Shown piece after piece: positions 48,549 through 61,390 of a stretch of DNA of 64,000 bases. Within the stretch, counting starts at the first letter, position 1. Each line of letters starts with the position of its first letter. A model generated the notes under the pieces. The model had not been told where the DNA came from, searched no databases, and worked only from the letters and a program-made list of their open reading frames with translations. A program made the translations under genes and the position numbers. Origin of the DNA: Helicostylum pulchrum (taxonomy: Eukaryota > Mucoromycota > Mucoromycetes > Mucorales > Mucoraceae). The DNA lies in contig JAIXMO010000013.1 in the NCBI GenBank assembly GCA_025677825.1, positions 496,001-560,000 of the forward strand. The letters run 5' to 3'.

Positions 48549-51144
48549 TTTTTTTTTTTGTAATTAGGAAAGGAGTATGATGAAAAAAAGAAGAAATAAT
48601 TATGTACTTTCCGTTATTTTTTTTGCCTTGTATTTATACTTTTTTTTAAAAAAAAGTCGGCTTAAATAGTTAGCCGTTATACGTCAAGAGAGAGAAAGTG
48701 AGGATCAGAAAAAACGGCGGATTTTATGATTGGATGGAGTCTTAAAAGTTGAAGAAAATTAGAAAATTGTATACCTCGGAATCAATGCCTAGTATGAATA
48801 TGTTGTGAGAAAATTACATGGCAAGACTATTTCAGGCAAGTGTACAAGAAAAAGCGTCTCTTGAAAAAGAGGATTTTGAAGCGTTGGAGTTTGTCTTTTG
48901 ATCCATCAAAAAAGATTGTTTCAAAAATACTCTCTCTTTTTGTGGAGGGGGTTTGCTAATGCAATCCTTTTTTAGATCAGATATACCTTTTCTCGTGATT
49001 GATCTTGTTGGTGGTTTTTGCCTACTAGATGATGATGGAAACGTCTTTGTGGTTTTGCACATTTCGCTTTGATGTTTTTCTTCGTATACAGCGTTTCGGC
49101 GACTTCCCTTGCTCGTTATTTTATTCAATTGCTACGAGATCACCATTAAATGCGGATGCGTGGGATATACGATTATCCTACAAGACTTGCATTATTACCC
49201 CCTAGGAGGAAATCCTCTTGTGAGCATTAAAACTCAGTGGAAGAACTATACGTTGAAACCGTAAGGATTCTCTTTTGGATAACACTTTATCCGCACTACA
49301 TTGCATTTAACTATGCCGTGATCTTGTCAGGGTCACTATCTAACTACACAAGTGATCATCCCTTTTATAGTATTACGATATGCACTTTTTTTTAAAAAAA
49401 AAGTGTGTGTGTGTGCAATTTTATTCTTTCATTGATACAATATTTTCTTTTTATTACTATGAAACCCCCTTTTTTTTCATTACCCTTGTTTATGCTTTTA
49501 ATTAGTACAAGCAGAAGAAGAGAATATTTAGCTTTTTATCATGCATTGAACCCTTTTAGTTCTGTTTTTTTTACTAAATATATCCTCCCTTTCATCTTTT
49601 TAATCATGCCATACTACTCTAGAGCGTAAAAATATAAAGATAGGTCATTTACCGTGTATGTAAACCAATAATGAAGATAGTTTAGGGAGATGACGGGAAT
49701 ATCAGGCGAAATTACAGGTTTACTTTGTGGTAACTGGGCCTTTTTTGAAGTTGGGTTTCGGAAATTGTAATAGAAAGTTTTATCCTATCCAATCATATCA
49801 TTTACCTCGCATTATTTTTTATTTTTTTTTGCAAAATAGCACAAATCATGTTGTTTTTTAATTTTAAAACGTTTCTATCCGAACTTATGGTATCCGGATA
49901 ATATATAACCTCCTAAAAAAGTGGTTTATTTCCTTATTTGAACTAAAAATAATCGATACATTACAGAAAAAAAAAGGCACGCTATTGTTAGTGTATTAGA
50001 TAGGCATCTGGTGTTGAACAAATATGACTTCAATGTTTGTTCAACCATAGATTATTTTTTTTTAGGATTGTTTGAAAAAAAGCGGGTTTACGAACTCATC
50101 AAAAAAAAAAATCTGCTCACATATCGTCATGGTATTACAAAATGTAACTCTTTTTTTTTTTTCGGTCAAGCATTGTAAAACCTTATGTCACTACTATAGT
50201 TGAGTGAGCAATTGACACGTTTGAACAATAGGTAACCAAATCACTTTTTTTTAAAAAAAAACTTACTTACATAACAGAAAGAGAGAAAGAAAGCAAAAGA
50301 GAAAAGCAGATGGTACTAGTAATAATACCAGTTACTAATCAACATGTGATATCTAATGGCCCTCCGCAAAAAAAAAAAAAAGATCTTGAATAATGATGTC
50401 GTTTCTCTATTATTCTCTTTGAGTTCAGAAAGTAGATGGATGACTTAAAAGACGTTTCTTTTCTTCTTTTCGTTCTTCCGCTTCTTTTTCATTGTTGCTC
50501 TAACCCTTCTTCTCGGTGGTAAAATCAGTAAAACTTGTATATTTGAAAATGTAACTAACATGTTTAAAGTTGGGTTTTTATTTTAATTTGTCAACTAATA
50601 TTAGATGTTAATAAATGTTGGCATCTCCTGTTGCAATTGCATTTATAAATTTTTAGAGATACGAATAGTTCAAGTGAAACGTAACATTCGGCTTTTGTTT
50701 ATATACACTTGTTACTCAAACTTTTGATTAACCAAGCTTTTTTTACGAAAAAATAATAATATACTGAGTACAATTGAACCGACAAATGACCTTTCCATGG
50801 TAATGTTCTATAGTCACCTATATTTTCAAAAATATTTTTTTACAAGATGGTTCAGGTACCTTTCTATTTTTAATACACTACGTCGTTGCAAATAAAAAAC
50901 GGATTGCAATTGTTAAGCTTTATTTTTAATATCAAAACAAATATAAAAAAAAAGTCTACTTTAACATGCAGTAAACAGTTTTTTTTTATACATGTATTTT
51001 TGAGGGGGAAAAAAAAAGACGGGTTCATTCATTCTACACACCTAGAGATCCGTGTTTCAAAAAAGGCAAATCAGATCATGTGAAGTGTAATAAATTCTGG
51101 ATACATTACGTGTATAAAATCTGAAAACCAGTTGGTCAATTTAT
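48549..51144. other. Gene-poor interval
   Basis: A 98-codon minus-strand frame at 48832-49128 (basic, Ser-rich, ending SSFSRDAFSCTLA) lacks an ATG but has an acceptor-like CGTAG just upstream, so it could be a last exon; this is not secure. Palindromes T8A8, T8A10 and T8A9 occur at 48640-48655, 49386-49403 and 50245-50261. Nothing else was recognised. Confidence 0.4.
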
Positions 51145-52446
51145 TTGGGTGTCTTAGAGAAATACCTTTTGAATATTAATCTAAAATGCAATTTTTTTTA
51201 CGAAGACGGTACTGGAAATATTTTTGACTACAGTGGTCAACAAGCACCTACTTTTGTTAAAGAAACTTCATTTCGCTTAAAAAATTTGACTGATCTTCGA
51301 AAGTGCATTAAGAACAAAGATGTTCAACTTGAATTGACAACTATAATGAAAGAAGTTGCTCCTAAAAAAGAACGAGCTCTTCAATATAACATTCATACCA
51401 TTGAAGATCGGAAGAGATACTTTTATTTTTTAAAAGAGAAACTTATGAAACCCAAGGAGGCAGCCACAGCGGCTAACGTAAATTATGACACGGCACGTAA
51501 GTGTAGAAAAGCTTATGAGGATGATCCAGAAAGAAATATCCCAGCAAAAAAAAAAAACGAATCTTGGTTCCAACAGGCCCGTAAGCCAACTTAATGAAAA
51601 CCATAAGTCTCATTTGGTAAACTTTTTTGATGGGGATGTTTCTGCAACTATTCAGGACGCAGTAGAGGGCTTGGCTGCTAACTTTACCGGTTTACAGATT
51701 AAGAAATCAAGAGTAGCCGAGTTCATGAGTGAAGAGTGCAACTTAAGCATCAAAGTTGTAAGCCGCCACCCTCTTGGCAGATACAAAGAAGTTACCCTTA
51801 TTTGGGTTGATCTTTGGGCTAAAAATGGCATGGATAATCTGAACAACTATATTTTTATTGATGAATCCGGATTTGATATTAATATGCGTCGTAGTCGTGG
51901 GTGGTCCAAACGCGGTACAGAAGCCGTTATTACGACACCTTCGGCTAGAGGTGCTATCTCGAAATTTCTTATAAAAGTCTAAAGCTAATAATAAGATTCA
52001 TATCATCAACAGAGTTCAAATTCGAAGAAACAAAAGAAAAACCAGGTAAAACGCCTATTGTTTTAATTCATTATTTGTAAGCAAAGCTGACTAACTCTTG
52101 TCTATTGAAATCGATCAGCTTGATGATGATTATTTTTCTGTACATAACCAAACAGAATGCATTGATATTGACAATGAACGAGTAAGGAATAGCTCTATGC
52201 ACATAACTTGTATTTTAATACGGTATTTAATATTTAGGAGGAAATTGCTACGGAAGATGCCAACATAGTAAGAGAGATTGAGCAAGAAGAAATGCTGGTA
52301 AGTGTATTCCATTTAAATCACACATCAAAACCTAAAACTTCAATTTTTAAAAGGTTGTTGATCCTAATGAGTCATTTGACAGTGCTGATGCACACCCAAA
52401 TCGGAAATATATATTAAAATATTTGCTTTATAACGATGGCGTCTGA
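51145..52446 (+). pseudogene. Frameshifted Tc1/mariner-type transposase with spliced tail
   Basis: The frame at 51145-51594 carries a helix-turn-helix-like segment (KPKEAATAANVNYDTARKCRKAYEDDPERN). The continuing frame at about 51557-51982 carries the first DDE block, NYIFIDESGFDINMRRSRGWSKRG. They are in different frames, and the switch falls at an 11-A run (51546-51556). Four later segments (52013-52045, 52119-52181, 52238-52297, 52354-52446) have good splice sites and all join in phase 0, giving an acidic tail ending in LLYNDGV. The remaining catalytic residues of the DDE triad were not found, so no active transposase is expected. Confidence 0.6.
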
Positions 52447-54212
52447 ACACCTAGCTATGCTTTATGCTTTAGAACAATATTCAAATATTGTTGATGAAAT
52501 CGAAGACGAGCAAAGAAATGACAGTTTGTTAGCTCGTCTGGAATATAATGAAGCTGTACATGCTTCACACGATCGACAAACGTTGGATATTACCTCTTTG
52601 GAAGATAGTGTATATAAGACGCTATTTCGCTTTACGTACGTAGAGTTAGTAGCAGTTTCTAGAGTGTTGGGGTTTCCTCAAATGGTTGTCTTTCGAGGTG
52701 ATTCTCGCCAGGTAAATAAAATTTTATTTGTAAAGTTAGTCTCATAGAGTAATGACACCATATTACGGTGATTAGGATCTTACTATGAAAACGTAGTCGG
52801 TTTTATTGATGGCGCTTTAAATGTAATAGCAAGACCTGGAGAGTACCAAGAAGTTATGTACAATGGCCATGTGGTACGTATAATAAGGGATGCAAATATT
52901 TTTTCAAAAAAAAATAACTTTCTAATTTTAGAGATATCATAGTATAAAATACCAAGGAATAGTAACATCTGACGGTATAATAGTCAGTCTTCACGGACCA
53001 CATGCAGGAGTAATACACGATCAAGCTATATTGAACAATAGTAGCATAATGGATATTCTTATCGAACATCTTGATTGTCGAGAACGAAGCGGGGCAGTAT
53101 ACGCTATTTATGGTGACCCAGCATATGTTGAGACTACTGTGTTGATCAAACCTTTCAGAAATAGTGAAATTACCTTTTTGGTAAAATGTGAAAATGAAAA
53201 TAGGAGTCCCACAAGTCTCTAATAAGTTACTAACAGGTATACACGATTAGAATACAGAAATTGAAATTAACCAACTAGGACTCCCAAGTCTAGTTAAAGA
53301 TGTGTTAATTGGGTTCAATAATCACCTTAAACAATGGAATACCTCACCATCAATGACTGAGACCCAATTTTCCGAACAAGCTGTATTCTCATTATTATTA
53401 CCAGCATTTCTGCATAAGCCAGAGTACGAGATTTCCAAGTACGTATCGCAAATTATTAATAATAATAGTGAGAAAGTTAATCTTGTTATTCTTCATACAC
53501 TACATGTAGGTACGATAAGACGATGATTTGTGACTCCTCATATAAGCCTGACTTATTGATAATACTCAACCTCCCGAACAAAAAACAAGTTGATTTCTTT
53601 ACTTGCGAAGTAAAAAAACCTTTTGGAAACTTATCAAATCAGCTAGAATCTGATTATGTTAAAATCCATAAAGAAATGAAACTTATTATTGATACTCAAA
53701 TAGATCTTGGTGTTCAACACCCTATTGCGTATTCATTGTTAGTAGAAGGTTAGTTGTCTTGATATAAAATGATATTGTAGCTGCCCCTTTCGAATCATCA
53801 ACTTTAAATTAATACTATATACATTTATACACAGGATACAGCTTCACACTGTTCAAAATGGAGCTAGAGTATGATGGAGAGTATCGATCTAAAATTGCTG
53901 GAAAATGCCGTACTGTTAGAGATCGCGACGGTACGTTACTATTGTACCACGGAATAAGTTTGATGGTATATTTGGAGGTAAAAAAAAAAAAATTAGATTT
54001 ATATGAAACATCAAACTGAAAAATATCTTACACTTTTATTTTAAACATAGAATGAACTGTCCAAGTTGAAACATGAAATATTTAATGAAGTCAGAAGCCA
54101 AAATAATCGTATATCACCAGCTTTAAAACGCAAAAGACCGTTATTTGGTAAAGCCATCAAAGTTGACCTGAATAATACTACCACGGCCATCGTAACCGCC
54201 ACTACGTCCTAA
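52436..54212 (+). CDS. Chimeric Harbinger-transposase-derived protein with PD-(D/E)XK-like C-terminal domain
   Basis: Seven exons (52436-52697, 52776-52873, 52932-53180, 53251-53438, 53510-53748, 53835-53977, 54051-54212) join in phase to 446 residues with no stop. Residues 1-87 resemble the N-terminus of Mucorales Harbinger transposases. Residues 88-200 resemble the catalytic core: VGFIDGALNVIARPG (Asp99), GIVTSDGIIVSLHGP..GVIHD (Asp150), YAIYGDPAY. The usual region between these blocks and the third acidic residue are absent. After residue 203 an unrelated domain contains SYKPDLLIILN...FFTCEVKKP, matching PD...ExK spacing (Asp280, Glu299, Lys301). It is not expected to transpose; a recruited nuclease-like role is speculation. 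Confidence 0.6.
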
Positions 54213-54650
54213 TCTTGATACATACAGGTTATTATGTAAAACAATAGACGTATTGTATAAACTGGCAGAGTAAAAACCATCATATTGATAATTACACATG
54301 CATTTATTTATAAACAAAGTAGTAGCTCTCTCCCCTAATAAAAAAAAACGAATGAATATATAATTATATCATATGAAGCACTATAGTGTGAATTTCCATA
54401 ATATGTAGAAAAGTTGTTTTATATCTAAAGAGCCTTTGTAATCATTTTAATATTTGGTCAAATTATTTTCTTAAAAGTGAACAATTTGTTGTGGTTATTC
54501 TATGATCAGTTTGTTCATCCATAAAAGGATTATGTATCGTCTATACTCTCTTTTAGCTTATAATCATGTCATGTTTAAATTATCTTATTATTTCCTGAGG
54601 TCTATATAAAGGGCTCGTATTTTCTTAAATAAAACAATAACACCTTTTAG
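54213..54650. other. Convergent spacer after the chimeric gene
   Basis: This 438-bp AT-rich stretch has no ORF of note. The chimeric gene (plus) and the remnant to its right (minus) both end here. Confidence 0.45.
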
Positions 54651-56267
54651 TCAGATAAATCTTTTGATTCTTTTTATTTTATTTTTTTGAAACTTATATT
54701 TAAATATCACAACGAGCTTCGTCTTGTCATAATAATACTTTGAGTCAGTGATAGAGCGTCCAAACTCACCAGTTCCATGATTGTAGGTCTTCTTGAAGGA
54801 ATCACATAGCAATCTAACGTCCATTCGGAACTTGTAAGGGCATTCGATAGAGTCTGTATCACCCCTAAACACCAAGGTTTAATATGTTAATAAAACGAAA
54901 TGAAAATATTGAAAAAATATAAAGCATACGTACCAATGGGCCCAGATACCCGAACCTAAAAACACATCGTTTATGGCTGGTCCCCAGAGAAATATCCAAA
55001 TAAGGGAACGACATGCTCAACCCAAAAAGTTCTTTCGTGAACTTCATCGAAGTTAACTTTGTTCATTAAACCCCAGCGTGTTACATTTTATATAACAGTG
55101 GGGGTAGTCTTCGATAGCATAGTGGCGAGTAAAATCACGCCCCCTCTCCCTCGCCTGGGATCATGAGAGGTTGCGGACGCGATCCGTCATTCCATTCGCA
55201 ACTACCAACGAAACAATCATCTTGAGTGTTTGCCAAGGTTAACGCAATGTGATTGGTCACAGTGGGATCTTGTAGTATAGACTTTGACATCAGGTCTCTT
55301 CCTGGACGCCTAAAAAAAACGTTAATAAATTTATTCACAAGTATTTACAATACCGGTTCTTACCATATTCGTCAAGCTCCATCAAGGTAGACTCTAGGAC
55401 TACATCGAGCGCTCTGGCCGTAATAGCAGAAGCCTGGGAGGGTAATAATCCTTCGGCATTTTGTAAGATCCACGTCTTTTTCATGTGTCTGTTTGTGTCT
55501 TTTTTTTCACCCTTTTTGAATGTTTTTTTTTTTAGCTTTGTGTATGCATCAGAGTACCTTGCGAACCAAGTACCGTATAAAGCACCAACAGAAGAAGCAT
55601 TGATTTGAAACGACCATCCAGGAATTTTCTTTTTCTGAGATAATTCTTGACGCAGTCTATCCACACGGCGAACTGAAAAAAAAGTACGACGCGCTACCTT
55701 TTATTCATAAATATCCGTTTATACCTACACCACCATACCGCAGGAAAGAGCTTCCTTTGAAAAGACGTACACATACTATAAAAAAATGTTTTGTATAAAA
55801 TTTCATAGTTAAAAAAAAAGAGAGGAAAAAAAAGATTGATAAAAAAAGGGAGGTTTTATTTTACTTACATGATCTATTTAATCAAAATGACGCACTTTTT
55901 ATTTGGATAAACAAGCGCATGAATAAGGTATAGTGCCCGTATTGCTTTTAAGAGTAGGCTCTGAAGGCGTTGTTGTTGTTGTTGAAGAAGAAGACCCACA
56001 CATGTTTTCCGTCGCCTTCCTCTTGAGTTCATGTTCTATGACATTTTCATTCACCATATTACTACGAGATAACATTTTTAGCGTTTCACTGTGTTCTTCC
56101 CAGAATTCAGTGGTAATACTCGTTGATTTCATAGATTCAGACAACATTGCATTGATTTTCTTTTTTATGTCCTTGTTTGAAATGAACGCTGTACTTAGTT
56201 TATTCAAGTCATTTTTTAGCAATTCAAGTGCGGCTGTTTTTGTTATCGTAGGGTTGTTTTCAATCAA
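54651..56267 (-). pseudogene. Composite of degenerate Mucorales hypothetical-gene fragments
   Basis: Read 5' to 3' on the minus strand, 56267-55899 (LLKNDLNKLSTAFISNKDIKKKINAML...ITTEFWEEHSETLKML) resembles an N-terminal helical domain. Segments 55670-55380 (GWSFQINASSVGALYGTWFAR spliced to HMKKTWILQNAEGLLPSQASAITARALD) and 55310-55140 (LANTQDDCFVGSCEWNDGS) look coding but do not join in phase. Near 55075-54870 lies TFWVEHVVPLFGYFSGDQ then INDVFLGSGIWAHW, with one frame change, followed by GDTDSIECPYKFRMDVRLLCDS to about 54690. The TFW...VVPLF block is shared with the remnant at 1095-1670. I read this as one or two broken genes, possibly with an insertion. Confidence 0.45.
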
Positions 56268-59086
56268 TTTTTTATAGAAATTTATCTTGATAACGCTTTT
56301 CCCAGTGGGCTAATAAGGAGCGAATTCGAATTAGATCGACAGTATTTTAACATCCATGATATAATCCTTACCAGAACAAGATAGAAAATGTGCTATAATT
56401 TTTAATATTTTGCTTTACGAGCTCAACGACATTTATTTATTTCCGTTTTAGTTGGACGGTCGTAAAAGCAAGAGGAGAGAGAGATAATAGGAGGGCAGAC
56501 AGAAGAGATAAGGACAGAAGGAAAGGAAAGGATTTTGTTTTGACAAAATGTCCAGCATTTGTAGAGAGATAGAGAGAGGCAAGGAGATGCGGACAGAAGA
56601 GACAGGAACCAAAGGAGCGGAATAGTTGTTTTTAGAGAAAAGGATCAGACCTTTACATCATTTTCGAATTTTTTATTTAAAACAACAAATAGTCACACAT
56701 GCAAAGTAGGAAGGGCAGGTGAACGTTCTGGCGTGTTTTTTGTGTGTTAATAATCCCTATCAACATTCCCTATTGTAAAATTTATGCCACACTTAATAAT
56801 GATTGGGAATGAATTAAACGATCTGCAATATAGTTTTCAATAAAACTGTAATAAAAAATGAAATCGTTTTATTAAATCAAGAAAGACACAAAAAATATAA
56901 AAATATTCAAGTAGACAATAAAAATTGGGCGAACAAAAAAAGATGTATGATTACTTTATTTGGAAAATTGATTGTCTTTTTATTGATCATAAATAGTAAG
57001 TTAAACTTAAAGCATAAGAGTAATAGTAGATATAATGTAGGATAGTAATCATAAGCATAAGCATACACACCTGATCATTAAACATAAGTAACAGTGCGGG
57101 CATAACATGCATAAGAAAAGAGTGTGGCGCTAAAATTAGAGTGACTTGTATGAATTTTGTTTACAGCAAGAGGGCAGGGTGATTTGATTTCTGTGAAGTA
57201 CCTCTTACACAATTCAGTTGAGATTACTCGCCGTTTTTCTCTTAAAAGAGGAATGGAGCAGATTTTGCTTTTGCTAATTCTCGCACCTGTATCAGTAAAT
57301 TGCATTTTATATTGCCGAGAAAGACCTTTCGTATGGTGATAGACTGAGATTACTCGTTCATCTCCTCAAGAAGGGAGTGGTAGTAAGCGATATTTGAGTA
57401 TTATCTTACGTTGGTTATCTACGAAGGGCAGCAATCGCACCATTGAAAGAATGCAAGAGATTGGTAAGTTCAAGGTAGTTTTCATCCTCCATTCATATCC
57501 CTTTATCGGGATTTATTTTTGATATTTTGCTAATCGTTTAAAAATAGTATTTCACAAGCGTCTTCCCTCATACCAATAACTGGAATAAACTCTTTTGTAG
57601 ATAAGCATAAGAAAAAGGTGGTGCCAACACCTCCTTTCAGAAACATCAAACTCCACAAGAAGTCGGTGCGACGTTCTCATTTCGCATCATAATCATTCAC
57701 ACAAGAACCAGAACGCCGCTTTCCCATTTGACTTAACAATCCAGCTCTTTCCACATCTCTCAACCCATGCAAGCAAAAATAAATAAATACATATATAAAC
57801 AAAAAAGACATCGTTTTCGACAAGCACGTCGTATGATAATTTACAAATGAGAAAGTAGGATCGGATTGAACCAAGCTGTAAACGCCAATTATTCGTAAAG
57901 GGAATAACAAACCCTTATTTATAAAGTTATACTTTTTCATCGATAGTTAGAAATTCATTATAGTTAATTCCAAATAATCTAAAATCTTTTATTATTAGTT
58001 ATCAATAAATTCAAAAACACTGTATGCTTGATCATTGTTTCCACATAAATATCGCACCAGGCACCAGAGGTATTATCACCAGTAAGAGCATCATGTTTGA
58101 GGAATGACAAATTGATGTGTTTTTCGTAAGTAACTTCAGAATACATAAATGCTTCTTGATAGACCAACCAATGAAATTCATTTTAAAAGAGAAAATAGTT
58201 AGTACATAATCATGTTACACGCTTTAACGTATATCAGTTTTTTTAGGTAAAGGTTTTTCTTTGACACATATTTATTTCTCTCTTTTTTTTTCTTTCCATC
58301 GATTTAGTGAGTTGGAGTAACCGTATCTTTTTAAAAAAGAATATCAGGAACAAGAATTCATTAGAGCATAACAATAATACTCCCAAAAAAAAAAAAAAAA
58401 ATGGAGAGAAAGTATACTTTCTGTGTAACGCATTGTAAAACCATGTTTTAGATTAGAATTGATTTTGTTTACTTTTTTTGACGTGTAAGCAAAAAAAATA
58501 AGATAAGATTGAAGCATTTGCAACAGTCAATTAAATAATAAGCTTACACTTTAATTGACCTTTTCTTTTGTTAAGTACACAAGATAAAAATAAAAAAAGA
58601 GATTTTCATAATGAAAAAGAACGTTGTAGAAGGAGGGAGTAGTAATACAGAGGTGTCAAAAAAAAATCGGCGCTCAGAAAAGACTCTTGTAAAAAAAAAC
58701 CCAACCTATCAAAACATGCTTTATAAAAAATTTTACTTTGCGTATAAATAGTAAAAAGTTAAGGTGGAAAAAAAAAAGTCTGCTTTTTTTTCACCTCCCC
58801 CTCTTTATTCCATTTGACAAATTTATCAAAAAAAGGAAAACCCCTTTATTTTTTCTTCCTTTAAACACATATTCCCTGGGAGAGAGTATTTTTTATTCAA
58901 AACAACATTTTTGAATTTTTTTAAAGTCTTAAAAAACCTATTTTAAAAGTCGCACTCTCTCTTTTTTCGCAAAAGTCGACGCACTAAAAAATAATAAACA
59001 GAAATATTAGATTTTTTTCTGTTTTTTTTTGGATTAGTCACATAGATCGTTTTTTTTTCCTCACACTTTTATTTCATATCAACTAA
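56268..59086. other. Gene-poor interval with purine-rich repeats and ORF fragments
   Basis: A purine-rich stretch at about 56466-56640 has irregular copies of 'gacagaagaga' and 'gagagata'. A minus-strand frame near 58167-57979 (AFMYSEVTYEKHINLSFLKHDALTGDNTSGAWCDIYVETM) looks coding-like. Short plus-strand pieces near 57340-57690 do too (STKGSNRTIERMQEI and PTPPFRNIKLHKKSVRRS). None could be assembled into a gene or family. The last 500 bp upstream of the permease are A/T-run-rich promoter sequence. Confidence 0.35.
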
Positions 59087-60858
59087 ATGGTCAAAAACAA
59101 CAATGAATTTTTACAATACGATCCAGAAGAGTCAACTGTACCTCGTTTTGCAACCGAAGAAGAAATTCTAGCCTCGTTTGGTTATAAGCAGGTAATTTAT
59201 ATTGTGGCTTATAAACGTCAAAAAAAATGAAGCTCACTCTTTTTTGTTTGTTTGTAGGAAATGCATAAAACAATGTCTACAATTTCAAACTTTTCTATTG
59301 CTTTTGGATGTTGTTCTATCCTTTCTGGTTTAACTCCTGTAAGTTTATCTTTTTTTTCTGCTTACGTAAAACCAATACTAAACAAATACATTAGATGTGG
59401 GGTGACGCTATGATGAGTGGTGGATCAATTGCAATTATCTGGGGATGGGTTCTCGTATCTGTCTTTACATTTGGCGTAGGTCTCTCACTTGCCGAAATCT
59501 GTTCAGCTTACCCAGTTACAGGAGGACTTTATATTTGGGTATCGCGTTTAGCGCCACCAGAATATGTACCAATTATGTGTTGGTTAACAGGATGGTGTAA
59601 TTGGCTTGGATTAACTGTTGCCATCACGTCTGCCGATCTTGGTTTAGCACAATTTTTATCTTCTGTCATCGCGATTGAAAATCCAGATTATAACGCCGAT
59701 ATCTACTGGCAATATGGTATATTTCTTGTTATCTTGGTAGTTCATGGCATTATCAACTCCATGCATGTCAAATATAATGGGTTCTTTAACCAAACCTCCC
59801 TCTATTGGCATATCATTGGTACCTTTCTGATTATTATTGTAGCTCTTGCTTTAACACCCAACAAACCAAGCGCTAAATGGGTATTTACTTATTTTGAAAA
59901 CGATACTGGATTTTCTTCTAGTTCTTATGCTTTCTTAATTGGTTTATTGCAATCTCAATATACACTTTCCGGATTTGATAGTGCTGCTCATATGTCGGAA
60001 GAAACTCGCGATGCTGCTCGTTCAGCACCTAAAGGTATTTTGTACGCTATTGGAGCAGCAGCCATTACAGGTTTTGTATTTATGCTCTCTGTCAACTTTT
60101 GTGTTCAAGACTTTCAACGTCAAATTGTTGAAGCTACTATTAGTCCTCAAATGACACAAGTGTTTTTAGATGGCGTTGGATACAAATGGACAGTTGTTTT
60201 TACGGTGATTATTATGGGCGCCATGTTCTTTTCAGGATCTGCGTTAACGCTTGGTAGTTCGCGTATGGTGTATGCATTTGCGCGTGACGGAGCCATGCCA
60301 TTTAGTCGTTGGTTAAGTGTAATCAACAAATCTACGCAAACCCCCATTTATGCGGTATGGGCCAACATCATCTTTGCGGGTGTTGTAGGTTTGCTTTATA
60401 TTGTAAATACCACTGCTTTCAACGCAATCGTATCTATCAATACGATCGCTTCTTCTCTTGCTTATTTTATCCCGATTGCTTTACGATTAACGGTTGCTCG
60501 TAAGAAATTTAAAAGGGGTCCCTTTCATTTGGGTCCCTTTTCGGATATCATTAATTTTATCAGTTGCTTCTGGATCTTGTTTACTTCCGCTTTGTTCTTG
60601 TGTCCTACCGAGTACCCGGTTACTGCAGCTAATATGAATTATGCTTCGGTTATCTTTGTGGCGGTCATGGTTTGCTCAGTAGGGTATTATTATTTCTCGG
60701 CTAGAAAGTGGTTCCATGGCCCTGGTAAAAGTATGGAAGAAGACCCTAGGTTGAGTCCGGTTACGTTTGATGATTCGTTTGAACCTGTTACTTTTAATGC
60801 AGGGAAACTTGATTCGAATAGATCTGATATCAAAAGAGGTCATTCTTCTGCAAAGTAA
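59087..60858 (+). CDS. Amino-acid/polyamine/choline-type permease (APC superfamily)
   Basis: Three exons (59087-59191, 59258-59338, 59395-60858) join in phase to 549 residues with about 12 hydrophobic segments. Diagnostic segments include MSTISNFSIAFGCCSILSGLTP, AEICSAYPVTGGLYIWVSRLAPPEY, MCWLTGWCNWLG and HMSEETRDAARSAPKGI. These match the eukaryotic amino-acid/choline transporter branch (Uga4, Hnm1, Bio5 relatives). The cytosolic N-terminus is acidic, and the C-terminal tail (about residues 490-549) is hydrophilic with Ser and Lys, as in permeases regulated by ubiquitination or phosphorylation. The plasma membrane is the likely location. The substrate (GABA, other amino acids, choline or polyamines) cannot be fixed from sequence. 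Confidence 0.92.
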
Positions 60859-61390
60859 AACTGTTACCACTTTCTATACACATATATCAACTTTTGGCTT
60901 CTATATAATCTCTTTTTTTTTTTTCATTCGTATATACCTCGATTTTTTTAAGACCTGTATTTAATTTCATTCCTCTCTTTTTTTTTTGTTCAGTAAAAAT
61001 AAAATAAAAAATAATGAAACGTGAATCTTGTTCTTTTTTGCGTGCAATCAAGTTAAGTGGATCACTAGCTTCACGAGAAAAAACTAATCTCTAAAATGGG
61101 GTTTATGCCTTATCGCTATGAAACTATTTCCCAAACAAAATGACGTATATTGTTATACGTTCCACAGAGACAAGAGTTCGGTGGATTGTATGGTTATCCA
61201 AATCAGGTCACTCCCTTCAAAACCAAACCGTGGGCTTTGATTCTATCCTCTTCTGAAAAAAGGCCATTCCGTTTTATCCAAAAGCGTTCGAAAAGCCGAT
61301 ACCAAAAAGAAAAAAAGAGACGAGAAGAGAATATAAAAAGAGTGCATTTATTTTATGACCCTTTTTATTTTTAATTAAACACATATACAA
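60859..61390. other. Intergenic region after the permease
   Basis: It holds T runs and a short frame at 61150-61374 that turns into Lys/Arg low complexity. No supported gene. The start of the following small gene is at 61391. Confidence 0.4.
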
